Shown piece after piece: positions 7,203-15,650 of a stretch of DNA of 41,799 nucleotides (position 1 is its first letter; every line of letters begins with the position of its first letter). The position numbers were made by a program, and so were the translations under genes. The notes beneath the pieces were generated by a model. It was given only the letters and a program-made list of their open reading frames with translations. It searched no databases and had not been told where the DNA came from. The stretch is from positions 1-41,799 of the forward strand of contig JAISLH010000098.1 in assembly GCA_031260565.1 (NCBI GenBank), read 5' to 3'. Source of the stretch: Bacteroidales bacterium (GTDB lineage Bacteria > Bacteroidota > Bacteroidia > Bacteroidales > P3).

Positions 7203-10200
7203 TTATATCACCTCCGTCAAAGAAAGATCGGTGTCGCTGATAAACCAAAGAAACGAATGTATTTCGCTATAACCCATCTGTGAAAGAAGGTTTGCGTACT
7301 CCCTGACCTGCTTTTCGTACTTTGGAACGCTGTTTTGAGACGCTGAAAACTTAAAATCTACAATTATAACCTCATTTTGTCCAATCATAATGCGGTCTGG
7401 TCGGTGCAAAACAGCGATTTGCGATTGCTCAGACGACAAAATAGTTTGCTCTCTCAGCACTTTATACTTCCCATTGAACCATTGGCGTTGCTCAACTTGG
7501 TCAAACATCAAAGCCAAAGTATGCTCCAATTTGCTAATATCTTCATCCGCCAGATTATAATGAGAAGACAGCAGATTGATTGCCTGTTCCGTATCATCTT
7601 TTGTTGATATTAGCGAAAGAAGGTAATGTAACATCGAGCCATATTGCATAGATGTTGTATCAGCCCCTTGTTTCAGCCGCCTGTTTGAGCCATTAAAATA
7701 CCTTATAGCCTCTTCCGACACAGCCATACGAGCGTTTGAATATCCCAAATTAAGAGAAGCAAGATCTGCATCGTCATACTGCCGTTCTGTTTCCTTATAT
7801 TGGTCTTCTCCTAAAACAAACTGTTCCTCTGTTTCGCCGTCCTGATGTGAGAAAAGCTTATCCTGTGAAATTTTATCGTACAATAATGCCGCTACATTCT
7901 TATATGGCTGCTCTATCTTAGGCATTTGGGCAATCATTACAAGACTATGCTTCGCTCTTGTGAGGGCTACGTAAAGCAGATTGAAGTTATCGGTCTGTTG
8001 AAGCAGCACTTCATCATCGTATTCCTTCAAAAAAGTACTCTTTTCCAGCAAAGTAAGAGACGCAGAGAAGAGTCCAATGTCCGAAATCTTCGTATCAGTG
8101 TTATGAACCCAAATATCACCACTGCGAAACAGCCGCCAATGGCAATAAGGCACTATAACAACAGGATATTCCAACCCTTTAGCCTTATGAATGGAAGTAA
8201 TCTTTAAACTATTGCAGCCTTCCTGAGCCATAACTCGTTTATTCCGCAAGTCAGTCTCCCAAAACGACAGAAAGTTTCGCACATCCGACCCGCTCTTGCT
8301 TACAAACGCCAAAGCAAAGTCAAAAAACGCCGCAACAAAAGCCGACTTCATATCAATATTAAGATAATTTGCGATGTCAAACAGAAGTTCCAACAGCGGC
8401 TTGTCTTTATTTATTCTTATAGATTGAAGATAATCTTTGTCCAACCATTGTTCTATATCTTCATTTCGCCAGTTCAGCAGCCACGAAAGAGCGATTGTGT
8501 TCGTCAAATCATCCAAATATTGCAGCGAATAAACGATTGCCAGCACGCTTTGATTAGAAGAGAGAGCGAAAGCCTCATCTGAAGACGGGTTATAAGCCAT
8601 TTGTGGCGTTGAAACGTCATTTAAGTATTGTGCAATTAAGGTTATGCTGTCGTTGTTGCGGCAAAGAATAACTATATCCGATAACTTGTAGCCCTTATTG
8701 AGTTGTCTGTCCAATTCTTCCTTTAATTTGGCAAGCATAAACGCCGATTTGTCTTCATCTTTTGGCGTTTTGAGAAAGCAGGCTCTCACTTCACCATTCT
8801 GCTTCTTCGGTTTCTGTTTAAGATTTTGAGCAACTGACGGCATAATTGGCTGATAGGCTTGAGCGAATAGACGATTGTTGAACTCTACTATGTTCATATC
8901 TGTCCGCCAATTATCGGTTAAGTACTCTGTTTTAGGGTAAAGCAATGCTGTTTCTTTAGTTGAGTTCTCTATAAGGTCGTTTAAAATTTTCCAATCACCG
9001 TTTCGCCAGCGGTAAATGGCTTGTTTGACATCACCAAAGACGAAACAGTCGTTCCCATTGGCTAAACTCTCACGCAGAATTAAAGAGAAATTACGCCAGT
9101 CCGCTAATGCAGTATCCTGAAACTCGTCAATCATAACGTGTTTCAAAGATCCACCAATCTTTTCGTAGATAAAGCTGACATCATCCGTTGATTCAACCAT
9201 CTGAGACAGCAATACAGGTGTATCATTCAAGAGAAAGGCATTATCATCCCTCAAAAGAGCAGCCCGTTTGTCCAAGATATACTTCAGAAGTCCCGTTTGG
9301 TAAATCCGAGACAAGACTGCAGACTTGCTAATGAAAGTTTTATAACCCTGACTGAATGTTTCATTGACCTGTTTGTACAAAGGCATAAGCTGACTCCTTA
9401 TAATATCCTCCGTATTCGTTCCTCTGTCTGGTTTATTGAGCCAAAGACCTATATCATTTTCTGCATCTGCCATCGTCAAATCATCATTTGAGCCGCTATT
9501 ATAAGAAACTAATTTGGCAAACTTTGAATATATCCCCCTGCTTTTTCCCTTAAAATTATCAGCTTCAAGACCCAGCTCACCACAACGCCGTAACAGCTCA
9601 CTGCCTGACTCATTCACCTTGCCAACAAACTCATTCACCTCAGCCTTTAGACGTTTTATACTCGCCGTTAGCCGTTCCATTGTAAGCGATTCTTCATTTA
9701 AGTTCTCTCTTACGACATACTGGCTCAGGTTTTTTTCGGAAAAATTTGTCAGAACCTTCTCATAATTCCATCTTTCCCCTCTTTCAATCCGCTCTTCCAT
9801 CAATTCATTGAGCCAAGTCCTTAATTGCCTGTTATGTTCCGCCTCTTTGATAAGCTCTTTCACTGCTTTACGAGTATAATCCCCCTGTTCAATAACAAGA
9901 TTGAAAGAAGTAGAAATACCAATCTCACGTCCAAGATTACGAAGCACTCGTTGGAAGAAACTATCTATCGTTTCGACATAAAAATTTGAATAATCGTGAA
10001 GGATATAACGAAGAGCTACTGCAGCATTTTGTTGAATTACTTCAACCGAAACGTCATTCCGCTGCATCAAAATCTCAATATAATCATCCGCATCCTTCGT
10101 TTTACTGACAATATTTTGAAGAACCGATATAATCCTTTGCTTCATTTCCAACGTTGCTTTGTTGGTAAAAGTTACTGCAAGGATGTTTTGATACACTCGA

Positions 10201-10292
10201 GGCTTGTTTAACAACAGCGAAAGGAAGTTTAACACTAAGGCAAACGTCTTTCCACTACCCGCAGACGCTGAATAAACAACAGTATTCGCCAT
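7203..10292 (-). CDS. RecB/AddA-like UvrD-family helicase with C-terminal nuclease
   Basis: 1029 residues. Superfamily 1 helicase motifs appear in order: Walker A SASAGSGKTF (residues 8-17), motif II MIDEFQDTALADW near 390, FGDVKQAIYRWR, the YLTDNWRT motif IV, SIHKAKGLEYPVVIVPY and LLYVALTRAKHSLVMI. The C-terminus has LHRPDRIMI...VIIVDFKFS with YEKQVREYANLL, the D-DxK and QxxxY signature of the RecB/AddA PD-(D/E)xK nuclease. The role would be double-strand end resection for recombinational repair. The AddB-type partner that often neighbours such genes is absent from the window. It starts 5 bp after rlmB, so the two are an operon. Confidence 0.9.
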   Translation of the reverse strand: MANTVVYSASAGSGKTFALVLNFLSLLLNKPRVYQNILAVTFTNKATLEMKQRIISVLQNIVSKTKDADDYIEILMQRNDVSVEVIQQNAAVALRYILHDYSNFYVETIDSFFQRVLRNLGREIGISTSFNLVIEQGDYTRKAVKELIKEAEHNRQLRTWLNELMEERIERGERWNYEKVLTNFSEKNLSQYVVRENLNEESLTMERLTASIKRLKAEVNEFVGKVNESGSELLRRCGELGLEADNFKGKSRGIYSKFAKLVSYNSGSNDDLTMADAENDIGLWLNKPDRGTNTEDIIRSQLMPLYKQVNETFSQGYKTFISKSAVLSRIYQTGLLKYILDKRAALLRDDNAFLLNDTPVLLSQMVESTDDVSFIYEKIGGSLKHVMIDEFQDTALADWRNFSLILRESLANGNDCFVFGDVKQAIYRWRNGDWKILNDLIENSTKETALLYPKTEYLTDNWRTDMNIVEFNNRLFAQAYQPIMPSVAQNLKQKPKKQNGEVRACFLKTPKDEDKSAFMLAKLKEELDRQLNKGYKLSDIVILCRNNDSITLIAQYLNDVSTPQMAYNPSSDEAFALSSNQSVLAIVYSLQYLDDLTNTIALSWLLNWRNEDIEQWLDKDYLQSIRINKDKPLLELLFDIANYLNIDMKSAFVAAFFDFALAFVSKSGSDVRNFLSFWETDLRNKRVMAQEGCNSLKITSIHKAKGLEYPVVIVPYCHWRLFRSGDIWVHNTDTKISDIGLFSASLTLLEKSTFLKEYDDEVLLQQTDNFNLLYVALTRAKHSLVMIAQMPKIEQPYKNVAALLYDKISQDKLFSHQDGETEEQFVLGEDQYKETERQYDDADLASLNLGYSNARMAVSEEAIRYFNGSNRRLKQGADTTSMQYGSMLHYLLSLISTKDDTEQAINLLSSHYNLADEDISKLEHTLALMFDQVEQRQWFNGKYKVLREQTILSSEQSQIAVLHRPDRIMIGQNEVIIVDFKFSASQNSVPKYEKQVREYANLLSQMGYSEIHSFLWFISDTDLSLTEVI

Positions 10293-10297
10293 ATTGC

Positions 10298-11056
10298 TTA
10301 GCCTAATCTTTGACGCAGCACTTCATATATAAGAATTCCGGCAGCAACTGAAACATTCAGCGACTCAATTTCTCCTTTTATTGGTATTGAAACCTGATTT
10401 TGAGCTAACCGAAGGATGTTTTGTTCAATTCCTTTGTCTTCTGAGCCAAGTATAATCGCCAATGGCTGTTGGTAATTCGGCGTTGTATAGTTTTCTTTTG
10501 CTTTTTCGCTGGCACAAATCGTCATTACGCCTTCCTGATGTAAAGTATTGATAATCGTTTTTAAGTTATCAGCTCTGACAATCTGCACTTTAAGCAATCC
10601 CCCTGCGGAAGTTTTTATAGCATCTTCGTTAATTGCCGCAGCATTATGACGAGGAATTACAACACAATCAACATTTGCCGCAGCCGCAGTACGTACTATT
10701 GCACCAAAGTTTCGTACGTCTGTTATTTTATCAAGAATGAGTATGAACGGAACGCCATTTCGTTGCTTTATATCAGCCAAAACGTCTTCCAACTCAGCGT
10801 AAGAAATAGGAGAAATGTAAGCAACAACTCCCTGATGGTTGCCATTGGTGATACGGTTTAGCCTTTCAGTGGGCACATACTGGATTCTGACATCGCATTC
10901 CTTCAATTTGGCTTTAAGTTCCTGCGTTATAGCGTTATCATTAGTTGAATTTGACATACCTTTTCTATCGTCTATCATCACCTTATCAAGATTTATGTTA
11001 CTTGTAAGAGCTTCTAACAGAGGTCTAATGCCATAAATAATGTTTGTTTTTTCCAT
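10298..11056 (-). CDS. rlmB: 23S rRNA 2'-O-ribose methyltransferase, TrmH/SpoU family (RlmB-like)
   Basis: 252 residues of the SPOUT class. The N-terminal substrate-binding domain begins with NIIYGIRPLLEAL and is followed by the three trefoil-knot motifs LDKITDVRNFGAIVRTAAA (with the catalytic N and R), AIILGSEDKGI and IPIKGEIESLNVSVAAGILIYEV. These use S-adenosylmethionine to methylate a ribose 2'-OH; RlmB acts on G2251 of 23S rRNA. The family is clear, the exact target is inferred. It heads an operon with the RecB-like gene and has its own promoter box about 55 bp upstream. Confidence 0.9.
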   Translation of the reverse strand: MEKTNIIYGIRPLLEALTSNINLDKVMIDDRKGMSNSTNDNAITQELKAKLKECDVRIQYVPTERLNRITNGNHQGVVAYISPISYAELEDVLADIKQRNGVPFILILDKITDVRNFGAIVRTAAAANVDCVVIPRHNAAAINEDAIKTSAGGLLKVQIVRADNLKTIINTLHQEGVMTICASEKAKENYTTPNYQQPLAIILGSEDKGIEQNILRLAQNQVSIPIKGEIESLNVSVAAGILIYEVLRQRLG

Positions 11057-11111
11057 TTGATAAATTATTTTTCAGACTTGTTTTATAAATTTTTTAATTC
11101 ATTTTAACAGC

Positions 11112-11121
11112 TGCAAAAATA
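11112..11121 (-). promoter_or_regulatory. -7 box TATTTTTGCA for rlmB operon
   Basis: Consensus box on the minus strand; implies a transcription start near 11105 and a leader of about 50 nt. Confidence 0.6.
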
Positions 11122-11199
11122 CATATATTTTTTTAAACAAATGATAATATTTATTCAATGATTTATTTTTATTTTTCTAATTTTGTTTTGTTTTTTTAT

Positions 11200-11640
11200 T
11201 ACTTTCTTTCTCGTTTTTCTAAATTTCTTTTTTTCTATTCTAAATTTCTTTTGAATTTTTATCACTTTCTTTTGATAATTTATAATTCCGTTAAAATATT
11301 TCTTAAGAAAAAAACTTATAAAGTCAAGGAATAAATTCATTAAGTCAAAGAATAACTTTTTAAAGTCAAGAAATAAATTGCTGAGATACGTATCTAAAAT
11401 TGCTGAGATATATATCTCAATTAAATGAGATACGTATCTCAATTTGCTGAGATACGTATCTCAAGAAAACGAGATACGTATCTCAGCAATTTATTTCTTG
11501 ACTTTTTAAATTTGAATGAAGGAGTTGTAAGTCTGAATGAAGGAGTTAGCAACTTATTTCTTAAGAAATATTTTTGTGAATGAAGGAGTTGTCAAAATGG
11601 ATTGATAATTTAGTGGAGTGGATGAAGGAATGAAGTTAAT
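11200..11640. repeat. Phased 21/22-bp intergenic array with GAGATACGTATCTC palindromes
   Basis: This gap between rlmB and the next gene contains no credible gene; an open frame at 11155-11442 (minus) is low-complexity K/I/F and is rejected. Five palindromes (T)GAGATACGTATCTC(A) occur at 11382, 11404, 11426, 11448 and 11470, exactly 22 bp apart (the second has a TATATA core, the first ends in TCTA). Before them AAGTCAA(G/A)GAATAA-type words start at 11321, 11342 and 11363 (21-bp steps). After them GAATGAAGGAGTT words start at 11514, 11535 and 11578, with a TTTCTTAAGAAA palindrome at 11557 (also at 11299). Positions 11362-11395 and the reverse of 11472-11505 form a 34-bp perfect inverted repeat around the palindromes. 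Confidence 0.9.
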
Positions 11641-11715
11641 GGATTAGTGAATGGGAAAAAGGAAACAGGGATGCAGAAAAATGAATAAATGAGTTGCCAA
11701 AATAATTAAAAGAAG

Positions 11716-11725
11716 TATCTTTGCA
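11716..11725 (+). promoter_or_regulatory. -7 box TATCTTTGCA for the 11749 gene
   Basis: Perfect box with TTG at 11694-11696, 22 bp upstream; lies 24 bp before the start codon. Confidence 0.7.
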
Positions 11726-11748
11726 AATTCTAATAACAGAAGATTGAT

Positions 11749-12603
11749 ATGAAGATTAAACAATATATTATGAAGATTAGACAGGGTATATTGCTGATTG
11801 CAATAAGTATATCAAGTGTTTGTAGCGTTTTTTCGCAGAAAGAAGCTAAGGATTTCGTCATTAAACAATACGATTCGCTGACTCAGGATGTCGTTTATCT
11901 CGTTTTGACTGACTCAATTCTTTATTCCAATGAAGCAATATCTCAAATGACGTATTTCAATGAGTTAGACAGCGTTGCAAAAGAAGATATTGAAGCACGT
12001 TATCTTTTAATTGGAAATCTGATTGACTATTCTGTGGCGCTGAATGAGTTTAAGAATGAGTTAGTTAGAAGTTTGGAGGCAGTGGGTTTTAGAGTTGTTG
12101 TTACCAAAGCGGAGAATCTGCCTGATGTTTTGTCGCCTTATGAGCATAGTTTGAACGTTGCCCAGCTTGAATTGGAGGAATATGCTACCATAGACAGCAT
12201 TCAGAATAACAGTTCTTCAAAGCCGTATGTTTATCGAAAGACTCTGAACGGTATTCGCTTCAATGCGTGGTTCTTATACAACGAAAAGGATACGTCAAGC
12301 AGCCTTACGCTGTTCTGTAATGAAGAAACAGCGGACTATTTCGCTGGAGAAATAACGTTAAAACAAGGAAAGCCTTCGGTAACTTATAATATCACGAAGA
12401 TAAATCCAAATGATGCTTATCGGGTTTCTTTCTTTACTGGTCGTACATCAGCGATTTACTTCTTCAATTTGCTGCTTAATAAGTATGTATTCTTGAAAAC
12501 GGACGGCAGAGACACGAACTATTACGGTATAGACTTCAATAGCGGCAACCTTTTAATGGATGGCGCTCCCTTTGACAACTTTGACGTAATTGAATCTTTA
12601 TAG
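11749..12603 (+). CDS. Secreted protein of unknown function
   Basis: 284 residues with a hydrophobic signal segment (residues 12-27, cleavage near VFSQ-KE), so probably exported. I recognise no domain. The body is soluble-looking, beginning with a helical acidic region and followed by a beta-rich C-terminal half containing SLTLFCNEETADYFAGEITL and SAIYFFNLLLNKYVFLKTDG. A second in-frame ATG at 11770 would give a shorter signal peptide; the upstream one fits the promoter spacing equally well. The last 6 bp overlap the 3' end of the convergent metallophosphoesterase gene, with no terminator in between. Confidence 0.7.
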   Translation: MKIKQYIMKIRQGILLIAISISSVCSVFSQKEAKDFVIKQYDSLTQDVVYLVLTDSILYSNEAISQMTYFNELDSVAKEDIEARYLLIGNLIDYSVALNEFKNELVRSLEAVGFRVVVTKAENLPDVLSPYEHSLNVAQLELEEYATIDSIQNNSSSKPYVYRKTLNGIRFNAWFLYNEKDTSSSLTLFCNEETADYFAGEITLKQGKPSVTYNITKINPNDAYRVSFFTGRTSAIYFFNLLLNKYVFLKTDGRDTNYYGIDFNSGNLLMDGAPFDNFDVIESL

Positions 12604-13725
12604 TGTTTCGATGGATAGAAGAATCAGCTCCGATTGAGTGCCGATTCGGTAGGGTGCTCCCCAGAGTCCGAGCCCCGAAGTAACGTAATATTGCGTTGAA
12701 CCTTTGATTAAGTAGCCGTGAGACTTCTCATAAAGACGGCGAGTCAGCAGATTGACAGGGTAAAGCTGCCCATCGTGAGTATGACCGCTGAATTGGAAAT
12801 CGGCTTTGACTGATTGGGCTTCGTCAAGTGAAGAAGGCTGATGGTCAAGGTCTATAATCAGTTTGCTGTAGTCTAAATTTGATGTAAGTGTTTTAAGACT
12901 TTGGCGTTTTGGATTGCTCTTATCGTCTCGCCCAATGAGGTATATGTCGTCCGTAATCTTCACTACGCTATCCCGTAAGACGACTATGTTGGACTGCTTC
13001 AACAATTCAACGGCACGAGGCAAGTTTCCAAAGTATTCATGGTTTCCAACAACGGCATAAACCCCCAAAGGAGCATTGATTTGTCTTAGAATTGCTGGGA
13101 TGTTATTTCGTTCTATGACAGCAACTGAACGATCGAAGATGTCGCCACAAAGCAATACGATGTCAGGGTGCTGATCGTTGATGAGCTTTACGTAATCTGC
13201 TGTTTTCTTTCTTCCGATTATGTAGCCGATGTGAAGGTCGGAGGCAATTACTATGCGGGGTTGGGAGGCTATTTGTTTGTTTGACTTCACATTTAGCTTT
13301 ACAACAGTCGGGTGATTGAACTTATAGCTGCCGCAGATGAACAGAACAGCGAGCGAAATGACTATGACAGTGCAGGCAATGAGGCTTGTAAGTTGAGGAT
13401 TTGTTGTTACAAAAGACGGGATGAAGTGAAGCCATTTGTTCAAAAGCCGTATCAGGTCAATGATTAGCAGAGTTGGAATGATGTACAGAAGAGAGAAGAG
13501 CCACGTTGAGCCAATGGGTTGCAGTATTGTGAGCATTTGGGGAAATTTTTCATTGCTTGCGCTCATTGAAATGATGAAAGACAACGCCAGAAGAGCGAAA
13601 AGAATGCCATAAATAACTCTTATAGCAATGCAGGAGCAAGGGATGGCGGACAGACTCCTTATAAAAACGTAATAGTTTGCTGCAAGATAGAACGCAATGA
13701 CGACTATGACGAACGTAATCCTCAT
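12598..13725 (-). CDS. Membrane-anchored calcineurin-like metallophosphoesterase
   Basis: 375 residues. Four hydrophobic segments occupy roughly residues 1-135, then a metallophosphoesterase domain with the full dinuclear-metal signature: ASDLHIGYIIG (D-x-H), LLCGDIFDR (GD), VVGNHEYFG (GNHE) and FSGHTHDGQLYP (GH-x-H). It is of the YkuE/YaeI-like group, hydrolases seen with phospholipid-type or phosphodiester substrates; here the substrate is unknown. It is the last gene of the ricT-gldH operon, overlapping the gldH stop by 4 bp. Confidence 0.88.
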   Translation of the reverse strand: MRITFVIVVIAFYLAANYYVFIRSLSAIPCSCIAIRVIYGILFALLALSFIISMSASNEKFPQMLTILQPIGSTWLFSLLYIIPTLLIIDLIRLLNKWLHFIPSFVTTNPQLTSLIACTVIVISLAVLFICGSYKFNHPTVVKLNVKSNKQIASQPRIVIASDLHIGYIIGRKKTADYVKLINDQHPDIVLLCGDIFDRSVAVIERNNIPAILRQINAPLGVYAVVGNHEYFGNLPRAVELLKQSNIVVLRDSVVKITDDIYLIGRDDKSNPKRQSLKTLTSNLDYSKLIIDLDHQPSSLDEAQSVKADFQFSGHTHDGQLYPVNLLTRRLYEKSHGYLIKGSTQYYVTSGLGLWGAPYRIGTQSELILLSIETL

Positions 13726-14195
13726 TTCAGTCTGCGGTTCTCTATATGTAAGCCAATGTCTGTTAGACCTGTGAGGGCGGTATCTCGCATTGCGTGCTCA
13801 ATTTCAAAAGTGTAGTTGCCCTTTTGAAGAAACTGAACGCTGCGAGCAAACCAGAAGCGATTGTCTTTAAGCTTTCCGCTGCCTTTTCCTTTCCAACTGC
13901 CGTCCGGATTGGCGACATAGCACTCCACAGTGTCCCTTCGGCTCACCGAATTGTCGGGATAGATTGTGGTAATGAAGAAAAGGACGTTGGAATAAGGGTA
14001 ATCAGTGGTGTTTCTCAAGTTTATAGCGAAGTCATACTTGGTTATGGTGTCCTCAATGTTGAGTTCGAACGATACTTTTTCTCCAATGCTCCAGCCCTTG
14101 TCGTCAATGCTTTCGTTCTTGTCAAATAAGACGTTGCTATTGCAGGCAGATAAAGCTACAAGAGCAAAAAACAACAGAATATAATGCCGTTTCAT
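13722..14195 (-). CDS. gldH: GldH-type lipoprotein
   Basis: 157 residues with a lipoprotein signal (hydrophobic stretch followed by ALSAC at residue 18). The body matches the GldH family: WSIGEKVSFELNIEDT, YDFAINLRNTTDYPYSNVLFFITTIYP, GKGSGKLKDNRFWFARSVQFLQKGNYTFEIEHAMR. GldH is needed for gliding and secretion-apparatus stability in Flavobacterium, but homologues are widespread in non-gliding Bacteroidota, where their role is unclear. It sits 1 bp after ricT, the order commonly found in this phylum. Confidence 0.88.
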   Translation of the reverse strand: MKRHYILLFFALVALSACNSNVLFDKNESIDDKGWSIGEKVSFELNIEDTITKYDFAINLRNTTDYPYSNVLFFITTIYPDNSVSRRDTVECYVANPDGSWKGKGSGKLKDNRFWFARSVQFLQKGNYTFEIEHAMRDTALTGLTDIGLHIENRRLK

Positions 14196-14196
14196 A

Positions 14197-15330
14197 CTAT
14201 TCTATTTCTGATTTAGGGACATCAAACTTCACTTCAAAACTCTCCAAGTCTGCAACGCTCCTATTATTGCGGTTTTCGTCAATGATAAACTTAACATCCT
14301 TGACGTGCAAAGGAACAATCTTCTGACTCCCTGCGTAGGAATACCACATCAACTTGCGGAAAACGTCCGTCTTTACGTGCGATGCTTTTCCTTTTACGGT
14401 GTGTAGAGCTATGCTATCTCTGGGAAATTCCCGTATTGCTTCGGCATAGACATCGTATTCGTAGTTTAAGCAGCATTTAAGTTTGCCGCATTGCCCTGTA
14501 AGCTTCTGTGGATTTGATACTATTTGCTGTGCCCGAGCTACGGAAGTATTTACTGACTGGAAATTGTTGATCCATGTGCAGCAACACAACTCTCGTCCGC
14601 ACGTACCAATGCCTCCCAGCTTGCTTGCTTCCTGTCGTGCTCCTATTTGTTTCATTTCAACTTTTACACGAAAGACTTCTGCCAACGCTTTTATCAACTG
14701 GCGAAAATCAATCCTGTCATCAGCCGTGTAATAGAAGATAGCCTTAGTCTCATCGCCCTGATACTCTACATCGTTTATCTTCATATTGAGTTGATATACT
14801 TGAGCCAGTTTGCGAGTCTCAAAGAGAGTTTTGTTTTCCTTTCCTATGACGCTTGCCCACTTCTCTATGTCGGCAGGCTTTGCCCTACGATAAAGTTTCT
14901 TTATGTTTTCGCTGTTGGGAGATACCCGTTTCTTTCTCATCTGAATACGACATAGCTCACCACAAAGCGACACTATGCCTATATCATGACCGGGTGTGCC
15001 TTCCACAGCAACAATATCACCTTCCGTTATCTCCAATCCTTCGGCTATTCGGTAGAAATCCTTATGTGAATTCTTAAATCTGACTTCCACACAATCAAAT
15101 CCCTCCTCGTGAAATGGGATATTTATCTTGCTAATCCAGTTATGAACGTTGAGCTTTGAACAATTATTTATCTCCTGTTTGGATATTGGGTGATAGGCAG
15201 TGGGACATTGGCAGCAGCCTCTTTGAATAAATTCAGATGGCTCATAGTTTTGTCGCTTTATATCAGTCTCTTCTTCAAGATTAGGGGTCTCTATAAGGTT
15301 TGTTTCTTCGTTTATATTTTCGTTTTCCAT
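14197..15330 (-). CDS. ricT: PSP1-domain protein, RicT/YaaT family
   Basis: 377 residues. The central PSP1 domain carries the cysteine clusters CGRELCCCTW and CGKLKCCLNYE, plus an N-terminal RGCCQCP cluster; these cysteines bind Fe-S clusters in the B. subtilis RicAFT complex, which modulates RNA processing with RNase Y. The function in Bacteroidota is not established. The N-terminal 30 residues are acidic and probably disordered (MENENINEETNLIETPN...). It is first in an operon with gldH and the metallophosphoesterase and has its own promoter box. Confidence 0.88.
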   Translation of the reverse strand: MENENINEETNLIETPNLEEETDIKRQNYEPSEFIQRGCCQCPTAYHPISKQEINNCSKLNVHNWISKINIPFHEEGFDCVEVRFKNSHKDFYRIAEGLEITEGDIVAVEGTPGHDIGIVSLCGELCRIQMRKKRVSPNSENIKKLYRRAKPADIEKWASVIGKENKTLFETRKLAQVYQLNMKINDVEYQGDETKAIFYYTADDRIDFRQLIKALAEVFRVKVEMKQIGARQEASKLGGIGTCGRELCCCTWINNFQSVNTSVARAQQIVSNPQKLTGQCGKLKCCLNYEYDVYAEAIREFPRDSIALHTVKGKASHVKTDVFRKLMWYSYAGSQKIVPLHVKDVKFIIDENRNNRSVADLESFEVKFDVPKSEIE

Positions 15331-15354
15331 TACAATAAATTGATTTTAAGAGGT

Positions 15355-15364
15355 TGCAAAGATA
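15355..15364 (-). promoter_or_regulatory. -7 box TATCTTTGCA for the ricT-gldH operon
   Basis: Perfect minus-strand box 25 bp upstream of the ricT start. Confidence 0.7.
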
Positions 15365-15451
15365 CAAAAAAAAACCTTATCTGCCTGTTCCTGTCTTTCA
15401 GTGATATAATGTAGTCTTACAATTCCACCAAAGGTTCATTTCATTTTCCGC

Positions 15452-15525
15452 TAAAGATGCCTTCCCAAAACGAAACTCTGCTTCATTTTCCTAAAGCGGC
15501 GTTTCAGGAAAACAAGGTGACGTTT
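15452..15525. repeat. AAACGCC-word array between ricT and frdC
   Basis: Reversed words at 15492-15504 (TAAAGCGGCGTTT) and 15513-15525 (degenerate), 21 bp apart, plus a degenerate word at 15452. TTTTCCT...AGGAAAA around the first word makes a 7-bp stem. The 37 bp at 15465-15501 match 41763-41799 at 34 positions, and the 25 bp ending in TTTC at 15505 recur exactly near 25973. The site lies between divergent promoters. Confidence 0.8.
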
Positions 15526-15603
15526 GGCTAAAATGAATGTTCTTTCATTTTGCAATAAAAGCAACTTTTTTTAGTAAAAAGGTTGCAAATAAGAAAATAA
15601 TTG

Positions 15604-15613
15604 TACTTTTGCA
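15604..15613 (+). promoter_or_regulatory. -7 box TACTTTTGCA of the frd operon
   Basis: Perfect box with TTG at 15583-15585, 21 bp upstream. It shows that the upstream in-frame ATG at 15537 cannot be the start of frdC. Confidence 0.75.
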
Positions 15614-15650
15614 ACTTCAAAATTTAATGTTGAATAAAACTAAACCATAT

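Noticed and set aside
11155-11442. Open frame of 95 codons on the minus strand
   Set aside because: Low-complexity K/I/F translation of repeat DNA, no promoter box or signal, and it runs through the palindromic array.
11382-11485. CRISPR array
   Set aside because: Regular 22-bp repeats, but spacers are only 6-8 bp and similar to each other, and there are no cas genes; the same applies to 27823-27942.
15537-15650. Longer N-terminus for frdC
   Set aside because: The -7 box at 15604-15613 lies inside it, so it would not be transcribed.
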